This document shows, piece by piece, positions 24,187-36,039 of a DNA stretch of 64,000 bases. Location: contig JBITNC010000001.1 in the NCBI GenBank assembly GCA_050084985.1, positions 133,796,001 through 133,860,000 on the forward strand, read 5' to 3'. The DNA is from Nageia nagi. Lineage: Eukaryota > Pinophyta. The notes beneath the pieces are model-generated. The model saw nothing but the letters and a program-made list of their open reading frames with translations, was not told the DNA's origin and did not search any database. A program made the translations under genes and the position numbers. Each line of letters begins with the position of its first letter. Position 1 is the first letter of the stretch.

Positions 24187-24689
24187 TATTAGCTTTTTAT
24201 AGCCTAAAATTGATAAGTTTAATTTTTTATTTTTCTATCAATAACCACCTCTAGCAAACTAGTTGTTCTTACTAATTTTAGTTTGTTGCATGGATTCCCA
24301 AGCCATATTGTAATCTATTTTCTATAAGAGAGGGGATTCTATTGTTTATATGATCTAGATTTATTATGTAAGGTGCAAGATTGAGTTTAAGAGAGGATTG
24401 TTGATGAGAAGAAGAGTAAGGAGAGACTAACATCTGATAGTTCCAAACTTTATTCTAGAGAGGATTGATTGTAACATTGTTGTAAGGGAGATCCCTTTGA
24501 GTAATAATAGGAGGATTATTTTGTGGAGTAGCCCATATTTTGGGTGAATCACTACACATGTTGTGTTTGTCTCTAATTTATTATTGTATGTGTTGTTTCT
24601 TTGATATTAATAATTTTGTTGTTATTTTCAATATCTGATATATATTTCTCCAAGAAGATTAATTTTTATTTAATTAGTAAATCCCAACA
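24187..24689 (+). mobile_element. Element B (copia-type, nested) 5' LTR
   Basis: 503 bp beginning TATTAGCTTTTTATAGCC (TG start mutated) and ending ...ATCCCAACA. It matches 26077-26588 throughout and is followed by a primer site. Confidence 0.9.
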
Positions 24690-24704
24690 ACTTGTATCAG
24701 AGGT
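24690..24704 (+). other. Primer binding site of element B
   Basis: ACTTGTATCAGAGGT, a close match to TTGGTATCAGAGC of the initiator-Met tRNA, directly after the 5' LTR. Confidence 0.85.
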
Positions 24705-24710
24705 AATTAT

Positions 24711-25223
24711 TTGGTGCACTCAAAAAAAGGAGAGTTTTCAGTTCGAGTGGGAGAAATGGAAGATATATCAAAATTTGAAGTGCAAAAATTTGATGGAAAG
24801 AATTACCAATTTTGGAAATTGCATATTGAAGACTTATTATTGATGAAAGATTTATATCTACCTATAGAGGGACTAGTAAAGAAACTTTCTTTTATGATGG
24901 ATGAGGAGTGGAATATTTTTGATAGGAAGGCATTGGCTATTATCCAGTTGAGTGTCACATCTTCTATGGCATTCAATGTCTCTAAAAAAAAGAATGCAAA
25001 GGATCTTATGTATGCACTGAAAAAGCTCTATGAAAATCCCTTGACATCAAACAAGGTATTCTTAGTGAAGCGACTTTATAATTTGCATATGCCAGAAGGT
25101 GGATATGTAGCTAGTCATTTCAATGAGTTCAATATGGTTGTTAGCAAGTTAGTCTCTGTTAAAGTTAAAATAGAGGAAAAGATGAAGGTCATTATATTTT
25201 TGTGTTCATTACTTGGTAACTAG
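24711..25223 (+). pseudogene. Copia gag of element B (UBN2-type), 170 codons then decayed
   Basis: The open frame carries FEVQKFDGKNYQFWKLHIED near the start, DEEWNIFDRKALAIIQLS, AKDLMYALKKLYE and YNLHMPEGGYVASHFNEFNM, the standard order of UBN2 gag. The usual start is probably the ATG at 24756 (MEDISKF); the first ATG at 24711 overlaps leader sequence. Beyond the stop at 25221 the protein is still readable with stops, including a zinc-knuckle remnant HKKG.LKKECW near 25452-25485. No protease, integrase, RT or RNase H follows, so the element is gag-only. Confidence 0.85.
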
Positions 25224-26076
25224 GAGAGCTTATTAATGGCTATTAGTATTATTTTTGGTATTCTTTATTTTGATGATATGATGAGTGCAATCCTTGGTAA
25301 TGATATGTAAAGGAAGAGTATAGGAGATTCATCATATGGTGTATCACTAATTGTCAAAGGATAACAAAGGGCAAGAAGAGTAAGTTCAGGGAACCATGAA
25401 GAGCAAAATGGATCCAAGTCCAAGGGAATATTGGAATGCTAGTATTTTCATAAGAAAGGGTAGTTGAAGAAGGAATGTTGGGCTCAAAAAGTAGAGGAAG
25501 AGTAGGAAAATATAGTCAATGAAAAGGCCTTAATTTTTTCATCTATGGAGGATGAGCAAGCAATGGGAGCTAGGAGACATGTCCAAGAATATGGACATGG
25601 CTCAGGATTTATTGTATGATTATAGGACGTAACACATAAAATGGTTATAGTTATAGATCATTATGACCCAAAGTAACTAAGTTGGAAGGTAATTCCATAC
25701 TCGAGGAGTGTGCTTTCAAAGCTAATGGCAAAGTTATATTGTGTGTGTGCATGCTATGGGTTATCCATAGTATGTAGATCTTGCCATGGTGATGATGTTT
25801 GATTCACCATGATACATAATAATTCTAAGGATGTTTTCATTATCATTTATGTGTGGTAGGTAGATTGTGTGTTGCTTGTTAATCATAGGATAAAAGTGTG
25901 TAGATGATACTAGTCCAATGTGATGGTTCAAAGCATGGACACAATAATCTAGAGGAAGTGACATTCTTTGTTTGGTTGAAGAGTTATATCCAATGAATGC
26001 AATAATGATAGAGTTAATAGGATTTAATCCTAGGTTATAGGGTTGTTGCAATAATTTCAATCTCCAAGTGGGAGAT
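25224..26076 (+). mobile_element. Element B internal remainder and polypurine tract
   Basis: Decayed gag end (knuckle near 25460, acidic ENIVNEKALIFSSMEDEQA near 25510), then about 450 bp without a recognisable domain, then AAGTGGGAGA at 26066-26075, the common copia polypurine tract, just before the 3' LTR. The pol genes have been lost or were never present. Confidence 0.75.
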
Positions 26077-26588
26077 TGTTAATTTTTTGGAGCCTAAAAT
26101 TGCTAAGTTTAATTTTTTATATTTTCTATAAATAATCACCTCCTACAAATTGATTATTTTTCTAATTTTAGTGTGTTGCATGGATATAATTGCATGGCTA
26201 CCTAAGCCATATTATAATATACTTTCTATAAGATATGGTATTCTATTATTTGTATGCTCCAGATTTATTATGTAAGATGCAAGATTATGTTTGAAACAGG
26301 ATTATTGATGAGAAGAAGAACAAAAAAAGACTAATGTGTGAGGGTTCTAGACTCTATTTTAGAAAGGATTTATTGTAACATTATTGCAAGGGAGATCCCT
26401 TTGAGGAATAATAGGACTATTTGTGGAGTAGCCCATATTTTGGGTGAACCATTGCACATGCTATTTTTATATCTGATTATTATTGTGTACATTATTTCTT
26501 TGATATTATCTATGCTACTATTATTTTCAATCTCTAATATATATTACTTTAAGAATATTATTTTTTATTTAATCACTAAATCCCAACA
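26077..26588 (+). mobile_element. Element B 3' LTR
   Basis: 512 bp beginning TGTTAATTTTTTGGAGCC and ending ATCCCAACA. It matches 24187-24689 and is followed by the duplication CTACC at 26589-26593. Confidence 0.9.
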
Positions 26589-27480
26589 CTACCTTGGTAT
26601 GTAAGTGTACCAATACAAGAATTTTACCTACCTTAATTAATTCAAGTATATCTCATATATGTTACAAAATTTTAGAGTGGAGGAATGCCAACCTGTTGCA
26701 ACCCCAATCTTTCCTAAAATCACTTTATTTCTTAACTCCAACTCTCAATTTATAGATATTACCTCTTATAGGTAATTAATTGGTAGCCTTCTTTATTTAA
26801 CTATCTTTAGGCTAGATATTACCTTTGCAGTAAATATTATGGCACAATTTATGCAAAAATTATATGTTGAGCACCTCAATGTTGTTAAACAAATCTTGAG
26901 GTATGTTGTGGGCATGAAGGATCTTGCTCTTAAGTATTCCAAGTTGCCCTCATTTGTTCTCTCAAGGTTCTCAAATTCTAAGTATGAGGGAGATTGAGAT
27001 GATAGGAAATCAACCTCTGCTTGTGTGTTTAGAATGGTTTAGGTGTTACGTCTTAAGATTCCAAAAAGAATTCTACTACTTCTCTCTCCACCATAGAGGC
27101 TAAATATCAAACCATGTTAGTCACAACCAAGGAAGCTATTTGGTTGAGATATCTTCTAAAATAAATTGAGTATGAGCAATCTCACGCATATCAAATTTTT
27201 ACAAATAATCAATAGGTTATTACTTTGGAAAATAACCCTATTTTCTATCAAATAATAAAACATGTTGAAATCCAAGCATATTTTATCAAAGAGAAGATTC
27301 TAGATGGTATCTTACAATTTTAGTATTTTCCATCAGTCCTAAACTCCATTTATTTTTTCACCAAGCCCCTTCCTAAAGCTCAATTCTACAAGATTAAGGA
27401 TTCTATTGGGTTGGTGAAGTTATTCTCAAGGTGGAGTGAAGGTTTAATTCTTGTTGAATTCATGTTTGTGATGACAACTT
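26589..27480 (+). pseudogene. Copia reverse transcriptase end and RNase H of element A
   Basis: After element B the element A polyprotein resumes. It shows LIGSLLYL-type and RLDITFAVNIMAQFMQ segments (about 26780-26860), HLNVVKQILRYVVGMKDLAL (26877-26936), then RNase H SKYEGD.DDRKSTSACVF (about 26980-27035), an STIEAKYQ segment, and KHVEIQAYFIKEKILDGIL (about 27260-27320), ending in FFTKPLPKAQFYKIKDSIGL. Many stops. Domain order PR-INT-RT-RH confirms Ty1/copia. Confidence 0.85.
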
Positions 27481-28191
27481 CATCCCTAGGAGTTTTTTTT
27501 GATGGTATAGTGTTGATATTTTTATGTACATCTTCATGGTTAGTTCACTCCATGTGAAGAACTAGTTGTACATTTTGTTTCTTAGCATATGATGACTTAT
27601 GCTAACATTGTTTTAGTTATCCATATATGAGAAAATAGTATGTGCTTTTTGGCACTATTTATTCATCCATATGTGAGTAACTCATATGTGCTTATGCTCT
27701 ATTTATTTACATAGATCAACACATATTTTCTACACAATAGGTGACTATAAGTATTGGTTTGACATCTTCGTGATAATTTATAGTGCACCATTAATCATTT
27801 CATGAATGATATTAATTATTTTATTTATCTTATGTTGATATGAATATTTGTAAAATGCATTTGATTGATCTTATTTATGAGTTGCTTATAGCTTGCAGGT
27901 TTCTTCTTGAGAATGTAGGTTACCTACTTCAAATGGGTATGCTCAAGGACACTCACCATGTCAACTTGTTGTTGAATGATTACTTTGTACAGTGAAACCA
28001 GTTGTGGTTAATGATTGTATTGTAAATCATTTTATCAAATGGTAAAGTAGTGAGTTTCAATCTAAGATCTTATTTATTTCTCAAAGATTTAAATGTTCTC
28101 ATATCCTATTATAAGTCTATGGAGGAGAACTCTTTCTTACTCTTTGATTCTTCTCTCCTTCACTCTACCCCAATATTGCATTAAAGGAAAA
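27481..28191 (+). mobile_element. Element A 3' noncoding tail before the LTR
   Basis: No gene. The part from about 27690 matches, in reverse, 1975-2482. It ends with a weak purine run (TTAAAGGAAAA) before the 3' LTR. Confidence 0.75.
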
Positions 28192-28676
28192 TCTTGAAAT
28201 GTATAATGCATTATTGTAAAGTCTCTTAATGTAATTCACTAATACTTAAAAGTATCCCCAGATACCTTTTAAGTATTTGTGAATATAATAATATAACTTG
28301 TCCTACACTCCATCTCATGAGCCTACCCCTTGAGTAAAAAGGTGATGCATGTCATGACATTGTACAAAGGTTAAAAAGATGATCCAAGAGAGGATTTTGA
28401 CCTATAAATAGAAGGCCCTCTCTTTCATATTACTCACTTAAGTTTGTAGCAAAGTTATCTTGTTTAGGTTGTAGGAGAATTGAATTGTAAGAGAGTGCTC
28501 TTTGAGAATAAGATCTTATATTTATGGATGAACTCCCATGGTTAGAAGAATCACTTTATATTGGTATCATCTTGTGTGAATGCTACTTTGAGTATGTGTT
28601 CTTAATGCTTAAGGAGTTTAGAGTCTTCATGAGATCTTAGGTAATAGGAAGTTAGTCTTTTATGCTTGTTCCTTCA
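28192..28676 (+). mobile_element. Element A 3' LTR
   Basis: 485 bp, starts TCTTGAAATGTATAATGC and ends ...TTGTTCCTTCA, partner of 16844-17360. Followed by CACTA (28677-28681), the exact duplicate of 16839-16843. Element A therefore spans 16844-28676, about 9.4 kb without nested element B. Confidence 0.9.
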
Positions 28677-28681
28677 CACTA

Positions 28682-29185
28682 TGGGCATATAAAGCTATAA
28701 TAAATATATCAACTAAGTATTCTCCATTCTATTTAACATATGAAATCTATCCTCTTTTATCAATTGAATTTGGTGTTCCAACTTTAAGAACTATATCAAG
28801 AAAAAGAAAGGATAAAGGAGAATCTATTGGTGATAGATTGATAAAGTTCAATAATTAGAAGAGATGCACCAAAAAACTAGTGAAACCATTTTAAAGACAA
28901 AAAAAAGAAAAAGAAGTATTTTGACAAGAAGTTTAACTAACCTCCACTCAAGGTCAATGATTTGGCCATGGTATATGATTCTAAGCATCATAAGAGGAAA
29001 TACAATCATTTGTTACTAAAGTGGAGCGCACCATATCATATAGTAGCTATATATGATAATGGAACATAAAGACTTGAAGAATTGGATAGTACTTTGGTAT
29101 CTAAGTAGATCAACCATGATAAGTTGAATATTTTTCAGGCTCCTAATTGAAGACTTTCCTACTCTAAGGATGGATTTTAAATTAA
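28682..29185 (+). pseudogene. Ty3/gypsy integrase C-terminal part, last segment
   Basis: Directly after the CACTA duplication the frame reads WAYKAIINISTKYSPFYLTY then LLSIEFGVPTLRTISRKRK, the WAY....PF.L.YG region of gypsy integrases. Later stretches in shifted frames follow the beta-barrel tail (DLAMVYDSKHHKRKYNHLLL near 28962; then IVAIYDNGT near 29041). It joins the pieces ending at 4142 and 16843 into one protein. Confidence 0.8.
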
Positions 29186-30230
29186 GAGGGAGAGAAGATG
29201 TCATCATAAAATTTTTCCTTTAAAAATTTATTATCTCCACATAGATAGTATGTTTCAATAGTGAGTATTAATGCATAGCCATTAGTTTATATTCTAAGAT
29301 AATGATACCTACAAATAAGTTATAGTGTCAATCTCAATAGAGTAATCATGCAACCATATTAAGAAGATAGAAATGTAAAAATTTTCAATATACATTACAT
29401 AGTACAAGTGTATTATGGGGCTTTTGAGTTGGTGAAGTTTCGTAAAAAAATAAAATAGTAAATAGTAATTGGTAAAAGGTAAAAGGTAATGGTAAATGAT
29501 AATTGGTAAAAGTAAAAGTGATTCATGGTAAGTGGAATAATTTATATATGGGTAATATCTAAAGATATCTATTCTAAATTTTTCTAAGGGGTTATCTAAC
29601 ACAAGGAGATGTGATGATGTGGAAATTAGTTGTTAATTTAAAATAGGGATTTCTAGAAAAGGTAATGTGGCATGTCATGGATATTTTTAAAATTATTTTA
29701 AATATTTCTAAACGTGGAGATATAAATTATTTTAAATTCAATATATTCCTAAGTATTATAAAAATCTAGATACCTTCTTTGGCCTATAAATAGAAGAGTG
29801 CCATGGGCACAAAAGGTAATTCAACTTAAGTTGAGTTAAGTTATGAACAAATTGTGACTGAGTTGTGAACAAATTGTGAGTGAGTTGTGAATGTATGAAG
29901 AACTTTATAAGTGTATCATGTCTTGAATCTTAGTATCATGAATTAAGAGTCATAAGTGTATCAAAGTGTTGCATTGTATTCATGATAATTTATTTAATTG
30001 AAGAGGAGAGATTTAATTGTAAGAAGGGTCTCTTTGTGAAGTTGTGATAGTGGAACTTGTATCAAATTAGTTGTTAATTTGAGCAAGTAGTGGTGCTCCT
30101 TTTAGGATAATTAGGTCCATTGTTATCATTATTGTAAGAGTTTCTTACCATTATATTGTAATTGTATCTTCACTTTCATCATGAATATTATTATATTACT
30201 GTAATTTATTATATTGATCATAGTGTGTAA
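29185..30230 (+). mobile_element. Gypsy polypurine tract and 3' LTR
   Basis: AAGAGGGAGAGAAGA (29184-29198) is followed by TGTCATCATAAAATTTTTCC at 29199, the likely LTR start. TATA box GGCCTATAAATAG at 29781-29793. The right end is not certain; about 30230 is an estimate, and no partner LTR is in the window to fix it. Confidence 0.65.
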
Positions 30231-30419
30231 ATTTCATTACTACTAATTAAAGAAGTATATCGAGATGAAAGATTATTGTAAAGAGGAAGGATTGGTACTA
30301 TAATTCCTTATGTGCTAAAATAGTTAACATATCCTTTGTAAGATGAATTTCAATCTTTGAGATGTTTTTATATTTGTTGGTTAGGTTTTGAATTAACTAT
30401 CAAAGTATATGAATAAAAT

Positions 30420-30510
30420 ACTAAGTGCTCTCATGATGACATAATGATATTTTATAAATGGGGTATTAAGTACTGCCATGATGATATAATGATAAAATCC
30501 ATGGATATTA
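30420..30510. repeat. Two-copy short tandem repeat
   Basis: AAGTGCTCTCATGATGACAT and its diverged copy AAGTACTGCCATGATGATAT lie 51 bp apart. No gene is supported at 30231-30860. Confidence 0.6.
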
Positions 30511-30865
30511 TGTTTATTTCATATTTACTACTACTAATGAAATATCTTTATAAGATAAATATATATGCTTGGAAATATGTTTTTGTATATTCTCATCATA
30601 GGTTCTTCATATTCAATTACATCAACTCGTTGAATCCTTTCCTAGCAACAATCAACACAAATAGAGGGAAGGAAATAATATCTAAAATTTGGATACCCAA
30701 AGCTACTCCAACACCTTGGGATTATTCTATCCTTTCTTTCCTTTGAAAATATAATTACATATTTGATTTTTTAAAACTACAAATAGGGATAACCGTAGAT
30801 CCCTAAGTTGGATACCTTTATCTTAAATTAATTATTTTATTATTTAATTGATAATAATTTCTATG

Positions 30866-31565
30866 TTAAAGATATATCTTACTTTATTACCATGTGGGTT
30901 GACATAAATCCAATTGTATGTTATTTCTCTCTTTTGTTATGTAAGGAACCTAGCGTCATTGTTGTCCTCTAAGTGTGCATCATGATGGTTCTCTTTCCTA
31001 TAAAAAAAGGGAAAACCTCACATGGGATGATTCTCATATATTTATCTCGATATGAGCATGCTAGCTTCTTATATGGTTACCAACATTGCTTATCAAGATT
31101 GAGATTTTGCAACAATATAAGCTTTATCATTTATCTTTCACTATTATTTTCTTTATTAGGCCTGCCACTATAATATACTTCTATAGACCATTTTTGTGAG
31201 GCTTCTCACTCAGGTTCATTTGCATGGGCTTTAGATTTAGTGCATGCACATGATTTAGGTCCTAGCATTTGTATTGAGGTATCTGCATATATCTTATATT
31301 ATTATCATATTGGTTGACATAAGTGTAATCTAATATTATTTTCTCTTTTATTATGTAAGGGAGCTAGTGTCAACATTGGCTTCTAGGCAAACATTTTAGT
31401 GGTTTACTTGCCTATAAGAAGATAAAACCTTCACATGGGATGATTATCAAATCTTCATCTTGATAAGAACATGCTATTATAATTCTAGGTTTTTATAACC
31501 ACCACATATTGAAATTGAGATATTGCTATCACATGAGCTCTTATCATTCATTCTTTCTTTATTAT
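30866..31565. repeat. Diverged direct duplication, two copies of about 280 bp
   Basis: 30866-31153 and 31289-31565 run parallel: ATTACCATGTGGGTTGACAT / ATTATCATATTGGTTGACAT, TTTTGTTATGTAAGG / TTTTATTATGTAAGG, CTCACATGGGATGATT / TTCACATGGGATGATT, then ATGAGCATGCTA / AAGAACATGCTA. It is noncoding in both copies; the 66-codon ORF at 30973 is not kept open in the second copy. Confidence 0.75.
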
Positions 31566-31569
31566 ATAC

Positions 31570-34500
31570 TAGATTATACTTATTATTTTATCTTATTGAT
31601 ATAAGTCTTAATTATGAGGATTGATTTCCAAGCGGATTGGTATCAATGCTGAACTTAGCAACTATGTTGGGTTTTCTAGATAAATCTTTTATGAACTTTA
31701 CACATCAATGTTCAACTAATTTAACAAGTTTACATATATGATCAATCGTCCAGGTAAAGTGAAATGTAGATTATCTCTTATCGCTTTCTCTTAGGTCCTA
31801 AATTTTAGATATGATCCAATAGTCTAGATATTGCTTTCCATAAGTTCTACAATTATCATATCTTATATTATTGTCTCCTCACATTTCTATATTGCATCTT
31901 TACACATGTTCATTCAATAGTATTATTCTTCATTATTTGTTTGATATTTATTATAAATTAGCTTCATAGGGTTAATTTTAAATATCAACAAGGAGAATAT
32001 CACGACCCCATTTATTTGAACCATTGACACTTAATCTATGTTTTGTGATAAAAAAAAATTAAATACACTATTGGATACTTAAGTAAAACTAAGATCTTGG
32101 ATACCTATCAAGATTAATTAATGGAATGTGATATATTAATTTTATATAAGACTTGGTTTACCATTTAATATTTTTGAAATAATATGCATAGACTTGGGCA
32201 ATAACTATGTATATATATGAGTAAAGAACATTATGGAAGAAAAATTGTATACTTTGACATTAAGATTAATATATGTGTGTTATGACAATACTAATTGTAT
32301 ATGAAAAGATTTTACATCAAGATGAATAAGGTAATGGGGTTTTAAATGATATTTTGTACTTCATGGATCATTTAGGATATTTGAAAGATCGCTTTTGACA
32401 CCTTCAAAATAATGCATACTTAGATATTTATACTATTTACAATTTAAACATGAGTATGGTAATTAAATGTGTTTTGATTATGGTTCCATAAGAAGGATAG
32501 TAAAGCATTGAAAATTAAATAAATAATAGAACATTCTTCATGTTTGATTGTATTCTTGTTTAAAGCATTTATAAGTTAATTATTTTAAAGCATAGATGGA
32601 AATCTCGATTGATTACTAGAAAAATTCCAATTGTGAGGAAGGAATAAATGTCTAGCCCATTATAATACTAGGAGCTTTCATCCCAACAATTATAATAATA
32701 GTAGGTTAATTATGCAGAGTAAAATTCCTCCTCTCGCTAAAATAAAATAATTGATCTATTTACAAACTTCATTTTTATGAATTGTAAGGTGAAATAAAAA
32801 AAAAACCTTGTATCTCCCCTTACTAATTAAAAGGGGAGCCAATAAACGTTAGGCAATGTATTTGTTTTTGTTGCTAAATTTATTGTCACAATTAAAGTGA
32901 TAACTCCTTAGCACCATATGCTTCACTAAATCCCAAGTATGGGATAAAGTGTCCGTGGAGAATAAGGGAGACTAATCATCCCTCCATGGAGAATTTGCTA
33001 GAAGGAATGTTGGGCATCAATTTCAAAGGGAATATCACATTGTGGTTGATAGTCTATTTTGTTGGCACTTTTATGAGGTTGAGTATTTTCCAACCTTGTG
33101 TGACCTAAAGGAGAATGACGAGAAGTTTTAAATGAACCTAAATCTTGGGCATGCAAGGAGCCACATCATGAGGTTGCATGCATAGAAGAATAGGAGGATA
33201 AATCACAATTTCATGAGTATTATGGGAGAATTCAATTAGAGAAAAGCAAAGGGTGCTTATGAGAATTGAGAAACCCAAAACTTGCAAGCATAAACTCACT
33301 ACGATTTATGTTGCTTATGGTATGTAATGGCTTTCCTCTTGTTTTGTGAATTTTGTTACAAAATAATAGATGCTTGTAGATAAAGAAATATACCTAATGT
33401 GACTAAAACTAGTAGTAAATATAGTAAGTTTTGTTTAAGCTAAACACTCTTTTGGTTGGAAGGTCTTCTTTTGGGCATTCATGGTCATATTTGCTCATTT
33501 GGATGTTGTTATGGACACCCTCTCCTCCTTGTTGTTTGTTGAATGTATGAAGTTAAATTCCTAGAAAACCCATCATATACATACATACATACATATATAT
33601 ATATATATTATAGTATACTTGGACAAACAACCACATGGTTGTCTTGTAGAATAAAAAAGAAAGCATAAACCGAGAATAGGAATTACTACATGATGGTCAT
33701 TCCATAAAATGTTATATTACATTAATCAAGTTACTTTGGGGCATTTAGGGAATGATTTTTACTAAAGCAAGACCTTGTTAAAGAATAGAGGTTTGAATAA
33801 CCACACAAGTTAAGCCTTAAATCTATGTAACTATTTGATTAAAACTAAGGTAATGTACAATTAAGGTCAAGAATTATGTCTTGATGGAGATCGTGTAGTA
33901 TATAGTTTCATAACCTATGAGAAATTATGATGAAAACATGGAAAATGATAATTAGTATAAGTTCTATAGTTGACTAAATCATTTAGTAAACTATTAACTA
34001 ATCCATGAATGTTTTTGAAACCTATTGGACAAGGATCGAGTAGGAGAGAAAGGAGCTTTTGATTCACAACAAATTAAAATGTTACGTATATCATGGAAAC
34101 ATGGTTGCTTGAAATAGTCTAGGTCTAGTTAACGAAGAAATAGTATGTTTACTCATAGTAAAAGGTGATGAAGTATTGTAAATATACTCATGAGAAAGGG
34201 TGAGGTAGCACCTTGACTTGCTCATAAAAATAATGACGCAATGTCGAAACCTATTCATATTAAATGATGAATATGTTATAAATTTGCTGGATATAAATCA
34301 AGCAAACAACGCATATAGCTCTTGAAATTCTTGGGTTTCATGTCCCAATAGATGTAAAAAATGAATATTTACAAAAAAAAAAAAAGAACTTACTCTAAAT
34401 TTATAAAATAGAATTGTGTTTAATTAAGAAATAAATTTGATGTCTTAATTCAAAAAATAGAATTAGGGGTCATAATAGACTTCAACATCAATTCCCACTA

Positions 34501-34880
34501 ATGATGACATAGGCAGCAAAGGCTACAAACAAAGCTAAGATTCTAAAAGAATTCATTCAAAAGACCTTGCTTAGCTATAACTTTCGAAAGTAGCATATCA
34601 TTGTAGTTTTTATTAATAATTATAAAATTTGGGTCAATCTATACTAATTTAATTAAAAGAATGATTGAAACATAGGAAGTTGGTAACATGCAATTCGATT
34701 TTATCATGAAACCATGATAAACTCCAAAATTGCAAAAATTCTCATTTCTAATTTCAAAAATTTACAACATACTCTTGCAAATGCTCTCACTATCAATCGC
34801 TTTAACATTATACAATACAATAAGGTTGTAGTCATTGACCAGTTGAATTCTTAAATGACATATTTCTCAGAAAAAGTGAC
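31570..34880. other. AT-rich interval, nothing recognised
   Basis: 3.3 kb with no ORF above 60 codons and no retroelement motif on either strand. The only clear structure is the microsatellite at 33571-33608 (ATAC then AT units). Confidence 0.5.
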
Positions 34881-34884
34881 AAAC

Positions 34885-34945
34885 ATTTATATTAAAAAAA
34901 CATTTATATTAAAAAAACATTTATATTATATTTAAAAAAAAAAAA
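34885..34945. repeat. 17-bp tandem repeat and poly(A)
   Basis: Three copies of ACATTTATATTAAAAAA, then a 14-base A run. Confidence 0.8.
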
Positions 34946-35262
34946 AACAACTTATTTACTAACATACTCTATGTATTTGTTTAGTTTTTCTCTAGACTCC
35001 ACGATGGACATTACCCATTTCATCACTCTCCTTTCCATGAGCAGTTAGCTTAAAAGATCAGTTTCTCATATATAAGTTCCTTCCATTTTAATAATTCATT
35101 GATCCCAATAGAAGAGAATTAGAGCAGAATAGATTTAACTCATTATAATTAGCATTTGGAAATTAGCCGACTTATTATCGAACTGATTTTATCAATGTGT
35201 TTCATTACTACTGAAGTTTATCAGTTAATCAAAATCGATGCTCATTGCATTTCTTAATATTA

Positions 35263-36025
35263 AAGGTAAATTACAAAAATAATTTTAACATTTTACAAAA
35301 TTACAAAAATAGCCTTGTAAAATTTGTATTTCTATGGAATGATAACAGAATATAGATAGAACCGGTTTCTTAAGGAAATTGAAAATCTTTTTCAGGAAAT
35401 GCAGCATGGATATATAGTCCATAGAATAAAAAAATGCTGTTTAAATGTAAAAAATTGTTATTTTTGCTATTTTTTCAAAAAATTCATATTTTCCCTCAAA
35501 CGACGTCAAAAACATCATTTTAAACACCATTTTTTACTTGACAAAAAACAACTGTTTAAACATCATTTAAATAGGAAAAAAAAAATTTAAACAAGTTGAA
35601 AACAGAACCATTTTATCTGTATTTGATGTACTTACCGTACTTGATGTATTTGATGTTTAAACAGTCAAAAAATCAAAAAACATACAAACCTTGTCATACT
35701 TGCCATACCTGCCTTCTTTGGATTTGTTTTGGCCATTTTTTTCTAGTTTTTGTCTATTTTTTACCAATTTTTTTCATCACAAAATTTACCCCTTTTTTCC
35801 ATTTTTAACTGTAATTTTGGCATTTTTTCCATATTCATGAATTTTAAAATTTGTGAACTTTTGCAGTATTCATCGAAGTTTGACTATTTTTTTAATCATT
35901 TTTACATATTTAACCTCAAAGTATATTTTCAAAAAACCGTTCTTATATTCTATGATACAATCTCATGGAATTATAAATTTAACAAGGTGGTCTATTTTTT
36001 AGGACCATTTTTTGCAATTTGCCCT
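35263..36025. mobile_element. MITE-like element with inverted ends
   Basis: The left end AAGGTAAATTACAAAAA and the reverse complement of the right end AGGGCAAATTGCAAAAA agree at 14 of 17 positions. The 7 bases AATATTA flank it on both sides (35256-35262 and 36026-36032). At 763 bp and very AT-rich, it encodes no transposase; the ORFs of 63-97 codons inside are low-complexity F/K/N-rich. The family is not assigned: the ends resemble non-autonomous plant DNA transposons, and the duplication length does not settle the superfamily. Confidence 0.65.
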
Positions 36026-36039
36026 AATATTAATAATGT

